Assembly (NCBI RefSeq): GCF_000372845.1
Contig: NZ_KB889963.1
Span: 3,431,646-3,495,645 of the forward strand
Reading direction: 5' to 3'
Source of the DNA: Methylocystis rosea SV97
GTDB lineage: Bacteria > Pseudomonadota > Alphaproteobacteria > Rhizobiales > Beijerinckiaceae
Length of the DNA: 64,000 nucleotides
The stretch's first letter is position 1. Every line of letters starts with the position of its first letter. A program made the translations under genes and the position numbers. A model generated the notes under the pieces. It was not told the DNA's origin and did no database searches. It saw only the letters and a program-made list of their open reading frames with translations. This document shows positions 41,151 through 50,199 of the stretch, in pieces.

Positions 41151-42644
41151 ATGCCCACCGTCGATGCATTAAACCGCCGACGCGCCAAAACAGACCGCCG
41201 TCGCAGCGTGGCGCTCGGCAGTACGCCCTCCAGCTGCAACGTGTCGCTTCGCTCGTTGGACGAGCTTAAGCCGAATCCCAGAAGCGCGCGAACGCACCCC
41301 AAGCGGAAGATCAAGGATCTCGCAAAGGCGATCAGGGCCGTTGGCTTTATCGGCGTGATCGTCGTCGATGAATCGGGAATGATCCTCGCGGGCCATGCCC
41401 GACACGCCGCGGCAAAGCTGCTCGGGATGAAAACGGTTCCGACCATTTGCGTCACAGGCTTGAGCGACGAACTCATGCGCGCCTTCGTGATCGCTGATAA
41501 CAAGTTTTCGGAGCGCGCCGGATGGAACCGCGAGATGTTGGCGGCCGAGCTCGATGAACTATCGATTCTGCTGCCGACGCTCGATCTCGACATTTCACTG
41601 ACGGGATTTGAGGTTGGCGAGATCGACGTTCTCCTCGCCGACATCGGCGAGGAGAAGCCAGAACCCGAAGACCGACCGCCGCCGACCGCCGGTCCCGCAG
41701 TCAGCCGCCGCGGCGATCTCTGGATTCTGGGAAAGCACCGGGTTTTGTGCGGCGACGCGCGTGAGACCGAAGACTACGCCCGTCTTATGCAGAACGAACC
41801 TGCAGCGATGGCTTTCACGGATCCGCCTTACAATGTCAGGATTGGCGGCCACGTGCAGGGCCGCGGCCGCATCAAGCATGACGAATTCGCCTTCGCCTCG
41901 GGAGAAATGTCAGAACGCGAATTCGAGGCGTTTCTCGAAGCATGCCTCCACCCCGCGGCCGCCGTCTCGCGCGACGGCGCCGTGCATTTCGTCTGCATGG
42001 ACTGGCGGCACATTGACCTTCTCATGACTGTCGGCCGCAAGATCTATGACGCCATGCTCAATTTAGTCGTCTGGAACAAGACCAATCCTGGCCAGGGCTC
42101 CTTCTATCGCAGCCAACATGAGCTGATCGGCGTGTTCCGGGCGGGCGCGGCGCCGCATCAGAACAATGTCGAACTCGGCAAACACGGCCGCAATCGCAGC
42201 AACGTCTGGACCTACGCTGGCGTGAACAGCTTTGGCGCCGATCGGGACGACGCGCTGGCCATGCATCCGACCGTGAAGCCAGTCGCGCTGGTCGCCGACG
42301 CGATGCGCGATTGCAGCTCCAAGGGCGATATCGTGTTGGATCCGTTCCTTGGCTCGGGCACGACGCTCATGGCGGCCGCGAAGGTCGGCCGCCGCTGCTT
42401 TGGTCTCGAATATGAGCCCGCATTCGTCGACGTCGCCGTCCGGCGCTGGCAAGCCTACACAAAAGTCGACGCCATTCTCGACGGCGAAGGCAGAACCTTC
42501 GATGAGATCGCCGAAGAACGGCTGAACCAACGCCTCGCCTCCTCAGTCGTCGGTCGGACGTGTGAAGTCACCGGCGAGGATAGCGGCGCCCTCAGCGAGC
42601 AAACGCTCGCCGGCGACTCCGGCAAGTCGGAGACGTTCGCATGA
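41151..42644 (+). CDS. ParB-domain DNA methyltransferase (beta-class), copy 1
   Basis: 497 residues. An N-terminal ParB/Srx-like domain (about 30-140: NPRSARTHPKRKIKDLAKAI, GMILAGHARHAAAKLLG) is followed by an adenine- or cytosine-N4 methyltransferase with TDPPYN (223-228) before DPFLGSGTT (397-405), the order of the beta class. Such fusions occur in phages and genomic islands; the target site is unknown. The last 50 residues are not conserved between copies. Its stop overlaps the DUF5681 start by ATGA. No restriction endonuclease is adjacent, so this is an orphan modification enzyme linked to packaging genes. Confidence 0.9.
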   Translation: MPTVDALNRRRAKTDRRRSVALGSTPSSCNVSLRSLDELKPNPRSARTHPKRKIKDLAKAIRAVGFIGVIVVDESGMILAGHARHAAAKLLGMKTVPTICVTGLSDELMRAFVIADNKFSERAGWNREMLAAELDELSILLPTLDLDISLTGFEVGEIDVLLADIGEEKPEPEDRPPPTAGPAVSRRGDLWILGKHRVLCGDARETEDYARLMQNEPAAMAFTDPPYNVRIGGHVQGRGRIKHDEFAFASGEMSEREFEAFLEACLHPAAAVSRDGAVHFVCMDWRHIDLLMTVGRKIYDAMLNLVVWNKTNPGQGSFYRSQHELIGVFRAGAAPHQNNVELGKHGRNRSNVWTYAGVNSFGADRDDALAMHPTVKPVALVADAMRDCSSKGDIVLDPFLGSGTTLMAAAKVGRRCFGLEYEPAFVDVAVRRWQAYTKVDAILDGEGRTFDEIAEERLNQRLASSVVGRTCEVTGEDSGALSEQTLAGDSGKSETFA

Positions 42645-43093
42645 GCAATAGGAAGCGTTCCTCTCCGCGCAATGGCGAATATTCCGTCGGCTATGGCCGT
42701 CCTCCACAACACACCCGGTTTCAGCCAGGCCGAAGCGGCAATCCGAAAGGCCGGCCAAGAGGATCAAAGAGCTTCAGCACGGTCTTGGCCGAAGAATTAG
42801 CGCAGCCAGTCACCCTCCTTGAGAACGGCGAGCGCAAGAGAATGCCGAAAGGGCAGGCGTTGGTGAAGCAAATCGTCAACAAGGCTTTGAGCAACGACGC
42901 AAAAGCGGCGGCCTTGGTCCTCGATCAGATTCGGCGCAGCGAAGGCTTCGGAAAGGCGCCTGCGGCCGACGTTGGGGTCGGTCTCCCCGAAAACAAGGAC
43001 GTCGTGGAAAGCATTGTCCGTCGAATCCGACTGGCCACGAAAGCGGAGGAGGAGACAGAGACGTCGCCCGAGAACGGAGAAGCCCCGAAATGA
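42641..43093 (+). CDS. DUF5681 protein (possible small terminase or packaging adaptor), copy 1
   Basis: 150 residues. The first about 40 (EYSVGYGRPPQHTRFQPGRS, GNPKGRPRGSK) form the DUF5681 signature, Gly/Arg-rich and probably nucleic-acid-binding. The rest is a helical, charged domain that differs completely from the second copy. ATGA overlaps on both sides tie it to the methyltransferase and the terminase. DUF5681 genes commonly lie directly before terminase large subunits, so a small-terminase-like role is a reasonable inference but not established. Confidence 0.82.
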   Translation: MSNRKRSSPRNGEYSVGYGRPPQHTRFQPGRSGNPKGRPRGSKSFSTVLAEELAQPVTLLENGERKRMPKGQALVKQIVNKALSNDAKAAALVLDQIRRSEGFGKAPAADVGVGLPENKDVVESIVRRIRLATKAEEETETSPENGEAPK

Positions 43094-44172
43094 CAGATCC
43101 AAACGCTATCCAGCGTGATCTCTCGCTCTCGGCGGAAGAATATGCCTGCATTCTAAGGAGCGATCTCACGAGCTTCATCGAAGCCAGTTTCTATGAACTG
43201 TATCCCGGCAAACGCCTCGACCTTGCGCCTCATATCGAAGTCGTCGCAACCAAGCTCGAGGCGGTGCGCCGCGGCGAAATAAAACGCCTCATCATCAATC
43301 TGCCGCCGCGCCATCTGAAGTCGCATTGTGTATCGGTGGCCTTCGTCGCCTGGCTGCTGGGGCACGATTCCGCCAAGCATGTGATCTGCGCAAGCTATGG
43401 GCAGGATCTCGCCGACGAACTCGCAAGCGCATGCCAGCGGCTCATGCAGAGCTCCCTCTACCGGGCGCTTTTTGGGGATGTGCTTGGGGGCCGCCAGTCC
43501 ATGCACGATTTCGAGACGGTTGGCGGGGGTCGACGGTTAGCGACGTCGGTCGGCGGCGTTCTCACCGGCCGCGGCGCCGACATCATCATACTCGATGACC
43601 CCCACAAAGCCGACGAAGCCCTTTCGGAGGCGATCCGCAATGCGACACATAGGTGGTTCGAGAATACGCTTCTGAGCCGCCTGAACGATAAGGCGCAAGG
43701 CGCCATCATCATCGTGATGCAACGCCTGCACCTAGAGGACCTGGTCGGCTACGTGCTGGAAAGTGGGCCATGGGACGTCTTGCGATTGCCAGCGATCGCC
43801 GAGGGCGATGAATGCCATCTGATCGAAGGTCCGCTCGGTCGACGCTTCTTCAGGCGACGGCGCGGCGATGCGCTGCATCCGGAGCGCGAGAGCGCCGCTT
43901 CCCTGGCGGAGATAAGACGCGGCGTCTCAGTACTGTGCTTCGCCAGCCAATATCAGCAGAATCCAACCTCTCTGGAGCAGATCCAGGCGCGTAAGGCCGA
44001 ACTCGACCGTCGATCTTCAGAAGCGTATCGAGCGGGCGATTGGCTGACGTTTGGCCGTATCTTTCACTGCCAAACGACGGGGACGCCGGAGGATGAAATC
44101 ACCGACGAACAAGCCATTGCCGCATATGAAAGATACCGCGTCCTTGCTGCACAAATCGACAGCGAATATTGA
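43090..44172 (+). CDS. Phage terminase large subunit ATPase with an unusual C-terminus
   Basis: 360 residues. The terminase ATPase is recognisable: adenine-binding region, Walker A-like NLPPRHLKS (about 70-78), Walker B IIILDDPHK (165-173), then GAIIIVMQRLHLEDLVGYVL and the FASQYQQNPT block that normally precedes the nuclease domain. Here the protein switches after QYQQNPT to an unrelated 65-residue helical tail (SLEQIQARKAELDRRSSEAY ... AIAAYERYRVLAAQIDSEY), so the RNase H-like nuclease is missing. It could bind or translocate DNA but not cut it. Overlaps DUF5681 by ATGA. The tail may come from a deletion fusing two genes. Confidence 0.82.
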   Translation: MTDPNAIQRDLSLSAEEYACILRSDLTSFIEASFYELYPGKRLDLAPHIEVVATKLEAVRRGEIKRLIINLPPRHLKSHCVSVAFVAWLLGHDSAKHVICASYGQDLADELASACQRLMQSSLYRALFGDVLGGRQSMHDFETVGGGRRLATSVGGVLTGRGADIIILDDPHKADEALSEAIRNATHRWFENTLLSRLNDKAQGAIIIVMQRLHLEDLVGYVLESGPWDVLRLPAIAEGDECHLIEGPLGRRFFRRRRGDALHPERESAASLAEIRRGVSVLCFASQYQQNPTSLEQIQARKAELDRRSSEAYRAGDWLTFGRIFHCQTTGTPEDEITDEQAIAAYERYRVLAAQIDSEY

Positions 44173-44287
44173 TCGCGCCACCATCACGCTTTGTCGGCGT
44201 CGGAAGGCTGACATGAGCACGATGTCAGGCCGCAGTCCGCTGAGAACGGGCGCGAGTGATCGAGAACGAACCCTCACTCGCGGGTCC

Positions 44288-44430
44288 GACTGAGCGAACG
44301 CGAACGCCGTTTTGCCGTTGATTCGCCAATTGCGAGTCAGCAAACGCGCTTTGCAGCTACTTTTAGGGGCTTTCGAAACGACTGGACTTCCGCGGCAAAG
44401 CACGCATTGCTACGTGCGTCAACGAGCGGG
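44288..44430 (+). repeat. 140-bp repeat, copy 1 (cut by IS21)
   Basis: CGACTGAGCGAACGCGAACG begins a stretch that recurs almost unchanged at 55928-56071. Similarity ends at 44430, exactly where the IS21 element begins (TGTGAAGTTG). Origin unknown; neither strand gives a recognisable protein. Confidence 0.8.
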
Positions 44431-44542
44431 TGTGAAGTTGCGTGGAATAAGAACCCCGCTTTGGGGATGATTTGCATCCAATCGGGCCCCCGGAGCTAAG
44501 GGTCCACACTGGCCTCCTGATGCAAGGGAGGCCGAGATTGGA

Positions 44543-46042
44543 ATGCTTGTTGTGGAAACGATTGCGAAGATACGCCGCGCCTATTTTGTCCAGAAGAAGC
44601 CGATCAAAGAGATTTGCCGGGACCTGCATGTGTCGCGGAAGGTCGTGCGCAAGGTCATCCGTTCGGATGCGACGGAGTTCCGTTACGAACGCGAGACGCA
44701 GCCGCTTCCGAAGATCGGTCCCTGGCGCGAGCGGCTGGATTCTCTTTTGCTGTCAAACGAAGGAAAGGTGTCGCGGGAACAGCTGACGCTTATGAGGCTT
44801 TATGAAGAGCTGCGCGGCTTTGGTTATCAAGGCAGTTACGCGGCGGTTCGCCGTTATGCGATCGGCTGGCGCAAGGAGCGCGGCGCCGCGTTGGCGCAGG
44901 CCTATGTGCCGCTGAGCTTTGCGCCGGGCGAAGCCTATCAGTTTGACTGGAGCCACGAAGTCGTCGTGCTGAACGGCGCGACGGTGACGGTGAAGGTCGC
45001 GCATATGCGTCTCTGCCACAGCCGCATGCTGTTTGCGCGCGCCTATCCGCGCGAGACGCAAGAGATGGTGTTCGACGCGCATGACCGCGGCTTCGCCTTC
45101 TTCAAAGGCGCGTGCGAGCGCGGCATCTACGACAATATGAAGACGGCGGTGGAGACGATTTTTGTCGGCAAGGAGCGACAATATAATCGGCGCTTCCTTC
45201 AGATGTGCGGGCATTATCTTGTCGAACCCGTCGCCTGCACGCCGGCGTCTGGCTGGGAGAAGGGACAGGTCGAAAATCAGGTCGGACTGGTGCGCGAGCG
45301 CTTCTTCACGCCGCGTCTGCGGTTCAAGAGCTATGACGAGTTGAACGCCTGGTTGCTCGACAAATGCGTCGCCTACGCCAAAGCGCATCGCCATCCCGAG
45401 ATTGTCGACAAGACGATCTTCGAGGCGTTTGAGGAAGAGCGGCCAAAGCTCATTCCATTACGCGGTTGCTTCGACGGCTTCCACGCGGTGAGCGTCGCGG
45501 TGTCGAAGACCTGCCTGGTTCGCTTCGACAACAACAAGTACTCGGTCAAGGCGAGCGCTTTCGGGCGCCCCGTCGAACTCCACGCCTACGCCGATCGCAT
45601 CGTCATTCGGCAGGACGGGATTGTTGTCGGCGAACATCGCCGCCGCTTCGGTCGCGAGGAGACGGCTTACGATCCCTGGCATTACGTGTCGGTTCTGGCC
45701 CGTAAGCCCGGCGCGTTGAGGAACGGCGCGCCGTTTAAGGACTGGGTGCTGCCGTCGGCCATGGAGAAAATCCGGCGCAAGCTCGCGGGCTCTGCCGACG
45801 GCGACCGGCAAATAGTGAAAATCCTCGCGGCGGTTCTGGATGACGGCTTGCCGGCGGTCGAAGCCGCCTGCGCCGAGGCAATGGATCAGGGCGTGCATTC
45901 CGCCGACGTCATTCTCAACATCCTCGCACGGCGCCGCGATCCCGGGCCGCCGCTGACGATCCTCACGCCGGACGCCCTGAAGCTGAGGCATGTCCCGCTG
46001 GCCGATTGCGCAAGATACGATCAACTGAGGAGTTCAGGCTGA
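44543..46042 (+). CDS. istA: IS21-family transposase IstA
   Basis: 499 residues: N-terminal helix-turn-helix ([20 protein letters not shown]), the rve integrase domain with the catalytic region [12 protein letters not shown] and [19 protein letters not shown], and a C-terminal beta-barrel-like region ([20 protein letters not shown]). Length and order are normal for IstA and the frame is intact. It ends in a one-base overlap with the istB start. Confidence 0.94.
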   Translation: MLVVETIAKIRRAYFVQKKPIKEICRDLHVSRKVVRKVIRSDATEFRYERETQPLPKIGPWRERLDSLLLSNEGKVSREQLTLMRLYEELRGFGYQGSYAAVRRYAIGWRKERGAALAQAYVPLSFAPGEAYQFDWSHEVVVLNGATVTVKVAHMRLCHSRMLFARAYPRETQEMVFDAHDRGFAFFKGACERGIYDNMKTAVETIFVGKERQYNRRFLQMCGHYLVEPVACTPASGWEKGQVENQVGLVRERFFTPRLRFKSYDELNAWLLDKCVAYAKAHRHPEIVDKTIFEAFEEERPKLIPLRGCFDGFHAVSVAVSKTCLVRFDNNKYSVKASAFGRPVELHAYADRIVIRQDGIVVGEHRRRFGREETAYDPWHYVSVLARKPGALRNGAPFKDWVLPSAMEKIRRKLAGSADGDRQIVKILAAVLDDGLPAVEAACAEAMDQGVHSADVILNILARRRDPGPPLTILTPDALKLRHVPLADCARYDQLRSSG

Positions 46043-46769
46043 TGATGGAACGCACGCAAATCTTCGATCTGATGGGCGAACTCAAACTCTACGGCATGAG
46101 GCCTACGATGAAGTGATGACGACCGGCATCAAGCGACAGCATGAGCCGCCGCAGATCGTCGGCGATCTTCTCAACGCCGAGGTCGCCGAAAAGCAGGCGC
46201 GCTCCATCAAATATCAGATGACCATTGCCAAGCTCCCTCTGGCCAAAGACATCGACGACTTCGACTTCGACGGCGCGACCGTCAACGAAACTCTGGCGCG
46301 CGATCTTGCCGGCGGCGGCTTCGTCCCCCAGCAGCGCAATGTCGTTCTCGTCGGCGGCACGGGAACCGGCAAGACGCATCTGGCCATCGCCATTGCGCGC
46401 AGTTGCATCCGCGCTGGTCTGCGCGGGCGCTTCTTCAACACCGTCGACCTCGTCAACCGCCTGGAGTCGGAGACCCGCGCCGGGCGCCAGGGACGCATCG
46501 CCGATTATCTTACCCGCATGGACTTCGTTGTTCTCGATGAACTCGGCTATCTGCCCTTCGCGCAGGCTGGCGGCCAATTGCTGTTCCATCTCGTCAGCCG
46601 GCTTTATGAGCGCACGTCGGTGATCGTCACGACCAATCTGGCCTTCGGCGAATGGCCGAGCGTCTTCGGCGACGCCAAGATGACGACCGCGCTGCTCGAT
46701 CGCCTCACCCATCATTGCGACATTGTCGAAACCGGCAACGAAAGCTGGCGCTTCAAAAACCGCGCCTGA
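46042..46769 (+). pseudogene. istB: IS21 helper ATPase IstB, frameshifted near the N-terminus
   Basis: The ATG at 46042 opens [20 protein letters not shown] and then stops after a few codons because of a small deletion near 46101. In the next frame the protein continues [20 protein letters not shown], then the AAA+ ATPase core with Walker [12 protein letters not shown] and Walker [14 protein letters not shown], to a normal end at 46769. Translation from the GTG at 46113 or ATG at 46116 would give a protein lacking about 24 residues, which might still work. Confidence 0.85.
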
Positions 46770-47001
46770 CGCTGCCCCGATTGGTCAGACCGCTGCCGTT
46801 GTTGGCGTAACTCCGCTCGGGCTACGCCCTCCCTCCGTCACGCCAACAACGGCAGAAAATGCGCATCGGGAAAGGGGTCCCTTTTGGATGAAAAACTGGG
46901 GTCCCGATTCAATGGCGTTTGACATCTATGGAAGGTCGGCGTTTTAGCTTCGAAGGCCCCCTCGCTTGGTGAGCGACGTCCAACCCGATCGCCCATGTCC
47001 T

Positions 47002-47112
47002 TTACGCGGGCGCGCCTCGGACGGTCAGCCATACGAAGCGGCGCATGTTGTAGGCGAGATTGGCGAGCCCGATCTTGAACCGCGCCCTGGCTAGGCCGAT
47101 CGTGCGCACGCA
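47002..47112 (-). mobile_element. IS5-type transposase C-terminal scrap
   Basis: The minus strand reads GLARARFKIGLANLAYNMRR, then FVWLTVRGAPA and a stop at 47002, the usual end of IS5-family transposases. Nothing of the catalytic domain remains. Confidence 0.75.
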
Positions 47113-47153
47113 CACAATACTGGGATTTCAGACACCTGAGCGGAGATGAGCAC

Positions 47154-47321
47154 ATGGCGCGGAAATGGATCAGCATTCCTGCAATAGCCGCGGCGATTTT
47201 ATTTGTGGGAGTTACGACTCCAGCTTTTGCGGCCGTTTGCCCGTGCTGGCATTGGTCTCACGCCATCACGTGCATGTCTCATGATCCGACACCGCTATCA
47301 TATCGTCCAAAATCCATTTAA
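47154..47321 (+). CDS. Secreted Cys/Trp/His-containing peptide, 55 aa
   Basis: A signal peptide (ISIPAAIAAAILFVGV-like; sequence ISIPAIAAAILFVGVTTPAF with cleavage after AFA, residue about 26) leaves a 29-residue mature peptide, AVCPCWHWSHAITCMSHDPT and a short tail. It has three cysteines and three histidines in close order, suggesting metal (copper, zinc) binding or a disulfide. GCGGAGATGAGC precedes the ATG. No family recognised; a good candidate for a real small secreted protein. Confidence 0.5.
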   Translation: MARKWISIPAIAAAILFVGVTTPAFAAVCPCWHWSHAITCMSHDPTPLSYRPKSI

Positions 47322-47341
47322 CTTGACGTTATCCCCCGCCC

Positions 47342-48016
47342 CTAATCCGGGGGCGACGCAGGGTGATCGGCCATAGCGTCGACCTTGTTGATGAGCGACT
47401 GGATCAGCCGGTGGGCTTTGGCGTTCAGCGCGTCGATCCGCGTCTCCGTCACGCTGCGACCGTGGTTCTGGGCGTCGCGGTAGGAGGTCTTCGACGGCAG
47501 GAAACCCGACAAGACCTCGTAGCCAGCCTCGCGCAAATACTCGCGCGCGGCCTGTTCCTCGGCGTCGGTCAATACGTGGTTCAAGGCGAAGACGAGCCGG
47601 GCCCTCGGGATGCCAGCCGTTATCAGTTCGTTGAACAACCGCACGGCTGGGCCGAGATCGTCGAGCGCCGGGTTAGTCGGTTGCATCACCAGCGAGGCGC
47701 GCTCGGCGATCTTCTGCGTCTCCTCGCTGGCGCGGGCCGGGACGTCGATGATCAACAGGTCGTAGTGAACCACCTGAGCGAGCGCTTGGTCGGCGGTTCG
47801 AAAGGCTTCCACCGATATGGCCGGATCGACGCCTTCATCGAGGCGGCGGCGCCATTCGACCGACGTTCCCTGTTGCGTGTCGAGGTCGCATATCTTGGCT
47901 TCCAGCCCGCTCTTGACGGCTTCGCGGGCGAGGCCACGGGCTAATGTGCTTTTGCCGACGCCATCCTTTTGGCTGACGAAGGCGACGACGGCCGCGCCTT
48001 TTCCTGGATCTTCCAT
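47342..48016 (-). CDS. parA: ParA-family partition ATPase, orphan
   Basis: 224 residues with a deviant Walker A SQKDGVGKSTLAR, Walker A' CDLDTQQGTSVEW, Walker B DLLIIDVPAR and the short plasmid-type ParA layout (LPSKTSYRDAQNHGRSVTE, near the end). These ATPases position DNA or protein cargo. No parB, parS array or replication initiator is adjacent, and the ParB-like domains in the window belong to methyltransferases. It may serve a plasmid or integrative element, or be a ParA-like positioning protein; the convergent arrangement with phaC is probably fortuitous. An internal Met at about 47989 region is not better supported. Confidence 0.85.
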   Translation of the reverse strand: MEDPGKGAAVVAFVSQKDGVGKSTLARGLAREAVKSGLEAKICDLDTQQGTSVEWRRRLDEGVDPAISVEAFRTADQALAQVVHYDLLIIDVPARASEETQKIAERASLVMQPTNPALDDLGPAVRLFNELITAGIPRARLVFALNHVLTDAEEQAAREYLREAGYEVLSGFLPSKTSYRDAQNHGRSVTETRIDALNAKAHRLIQSLINKVDAMADHPASPPD

Positions 48017-48314
48017 ATAGCTACGAACTCCCTTGGCAGCGGCCAGATAGGACGCCGCCCCGCTTCATCCCCTCGACGTCTCCACCCTACTCCGACCACT
48101 GGCGCCCTGGGAGACACCCCGCCATCCATGACGCCTACTCCCGACAGCCCGTCAATTCCCGTCTCCTTGACCTCCTTTCATCGAGTTAAGCGGATCAAGC
48201 TGCAGCGCGGCCCATAACCCGTAATCGACCTTTGGAAAGTCCGCTCGCGCTCAGCATTTGACCAGATGAGACGAAAAGGATTGGATGGACGGAAAATAGA
48301 CCACTGGTAAGCAT

Positions 48315-50099
48315 ATGGCTCAGAATTCGACGCAGCCAACATGGGATGCAGCAGCTCTCGCGACGCAACTCGGCAAGATCGCTGAACAAAGCCAGCGGCT
48401 CGTCCAGAACTTCCTGCTCGATCGTCCGGATATCGCGCGGCTCGGCATGGGCGATGTGACGACGCTCGGCGGCGCCTTCTTCGAACTGACAACGAAGATG
48501 ATGACCGATCCAGCGGCGGTCACCCTCACGCAAATCGATCTATTCAACGATAGCCTGCGCGTCTGGCAGACGACGGCGGAGCGCTTGATGGGGCATGGCA
48601 CCGGGACCGATGAACCGCCGGAAGACAAGCGTTTCAAACATCCCGACTGGACTGAGAATGCGGTCTTCAATTTCATCAAAGAGAGCTATCTCATTTGGGC
48701 CAAGGCTGTGCTCGCGGCGGTGCGCGGCGTCGAGGGGCTCGACCCGGCGACTGCGCGCAAAGTCGACTTCTATTCGCGCCAGTTCGTTGACGCACTCTCC
48801 CCGTCCAATTTCTTCGCCACCAATCCCGAGGTCCTCACTGCGACGCTCAAGACTGGCGGACAGAACCTTCTGCGCGGACTCGAGAACCTGCTCGAGGATT
48901 TGCAGCGCGGCAAAGGTCGGCTGTCGATCACTATGACCGACATGGCGGCGTTTCGCCTCGGTGAAAACATAGCTGCGACGCCGGGCAAGGTCGTCTTCCA
49001 GAATGAACTGATGCAGCTCATCCAATATACGCCGACGACCCCCGACGTGCGTCGCCGACCGTTGCTGATTGTCCCGCCGTGGATCAACAAATTCTATGTG
49101 CTCGACCTGCAGCCGAAGAACTCCTTTATCAAATGGGCCGTTGACCAGGGCCACACCGTCTTTGTCGTCTCCTGGGTCAATCCCGACGAGAAGCTCGCCG
49201 AGAAGAGCTTCGAGGATTATATGCAGGAGGGTCCGCTCGCAGCCCTCGACGCGATCGAGATGGCGACGGCCGAACGTTCAGTCAACGCCGCTGGCTATTG
49301 CCTGGGCGGCACATTGCTCGCCTCGACCCTCGCCTATATGACCGCGCGCGGCGATGAGCGGATCGCCAGCGCCACCTATTTCGTCACGCTCGTCGACTTC
49401 ACGGACGCCGGCGACATGGCGGTGTTCATCGACAAAGAGCAGCTCGCTTCGCTCGACGAGCGCATGAAGGAACGGGGCTATCTTGAGGCGCAGGACATGG
49501 CGATGTCGTTCAACATGCTGCGCTCGAACGATCTGATCTGGTCCTTTGTGGTGAGAAATTATTTCCTCGGCAAGGAGCATTTGCCGTTCGACCTCCTTTA
49601 CTGGAACGCTGACGCGACGCGCATGCCGGCAGCCATGCATTCTTTCTACCTGCGTAATATGTACCAGATGAACCTGCTAGCGAAGCCCGGTGGCCTCCGC
49701 CTATGCGGCATGCCGCTCGACCTGACGCAAATCACGACGCCGACCTTCATCCTGTCGACGCGGGAGGATCACATCGCCCCGTGGAAGTCGACCTATGCAG
49801 CGACTCGCCTTTACAAGGGGCCGGTCAAATTCGTTCTAGCGGCCTCTGGCCACATGGCTGGGGTGATCAACGCGCCGGGCGGCAAATATGGGCATTGGAC
49901 CAATGATGACCTGCCGGCGACGCCCGACCAATGGTTCTCTGGCGCCGCTGCGCGACAGGGCTCGTGGTGGCCGGTCTGGGACGAATGGGTGACCGGCTTC
50001 GCCTCCGACCGGACGCCCGCGCGCGAGCCCGGGGCTGGCAGGCTGACCGTGATCGAGGACGCGCCGGGCTCCTACGCCCGGGTGAGATCGGATGTTTGA
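48315..50099 (+). CDS. phaC: Class I poly(3-hydroxyalkanoate) synthase
   Basis: 594 residues, the normal length of PhaC. Polymerises (R)-3-hydroxybutyryl-CoA into PHB on storage granules. The lipase-like box AGYCLGGTL holds the catalytic Cys at residue 329; the Asp and His follow in the C-terminal region (TREDHIAPW and ASGHMAGVINAPG). The family block PPWINKFYVLDLQPKNSF and WVNPDEKLAEKSF are intact. Start ATG 48315; an AAGC sequence is the only weak ribosome site. phaA and phaB are not adjacent; an intact phasin lies at 53772 and a truncated one at 7190. Confidence 0.95.
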   Translation: MAQNSTQPTWDAAALATQLGKIAEQSQRLVQNFLLDRPDIARLGMGDVTTLGGAFFELTTKMMTDPAAVTLTQIDLFNDSLRVWQTTAERLMGHGTGTDEPPEDKRFKHPDWTENAVFNFIKESYLIWAKAVLAAVRGVEGLDPATARKVDFYSRQFVDALSPSNFFATNPEVLTATLKTGGQNLLRGLENLLEDLQRGKGRLSITMTDMAAFRLGENIAATPGKVVFQNELMQLIQYTPTTPDVRRRPLLIVPPWINKFYVLDLQPKNSFIKWAVDQGHTVFVVSWVNPDEKLAEKSFEDYMQEGPLAALDAIEMATAERSVNAAGYCLGGTLLASTLAYMTARGDERIASATYFVTLVDFTDAGDMAVFIDKEQLASLDERMKERGYLEAQDMAMSFNMLRSNDLIWSFVVRNYFLGKEHLPFDLLYWNADATRMPAAMHSFYLRNMYQMNLLAKPGGLRLCGMPLDLTQITTPTFILSTREDHIAPWKSTYAATRLYKGPVKFVLAASGHMAGVINAPGGKYGHWTNDDLPATPDQWFSGAAARQGSWWPVWDEWVTGFASDRTPAREPGAGRLTVIEDAPGSYARVRSDV

Positions 50100-50199
50100 A
50101 GCAGCAACACGGGCTTGCCCGCGTCCGAAATAAAAGGCTGGCGAGCCGTTTCATGATGCGACGACCCTGGGACCATTGTCACTATGCATGGAGTTTTGG

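Larger units (their letters stand above)
44431..46924 (+). mobile_element. IS21-family insertion sequence
   Basis: Contains istA and istB. Left end begins TGTGAAGTTG at 44431 and the right end finishes GCGTTTGACA at 46924; both start with TGT when read inward and carry related inner motifs (AACCCCGCTTTGGGG left, GACCCCAGTTTTT right). The left boundary is supported by the 140-bp repeat, which is interrupted at this base. I see no target duplication, which fits one-ended decay or rearrangement after insertion. Confidence 0.78.

Noticed and set aside
40227-44172. Complete restriction-modification system
   Set aside because: The methyltransferase has no neighbouring endonuclease or specificity subunit; neighbours are packaging-type genes.
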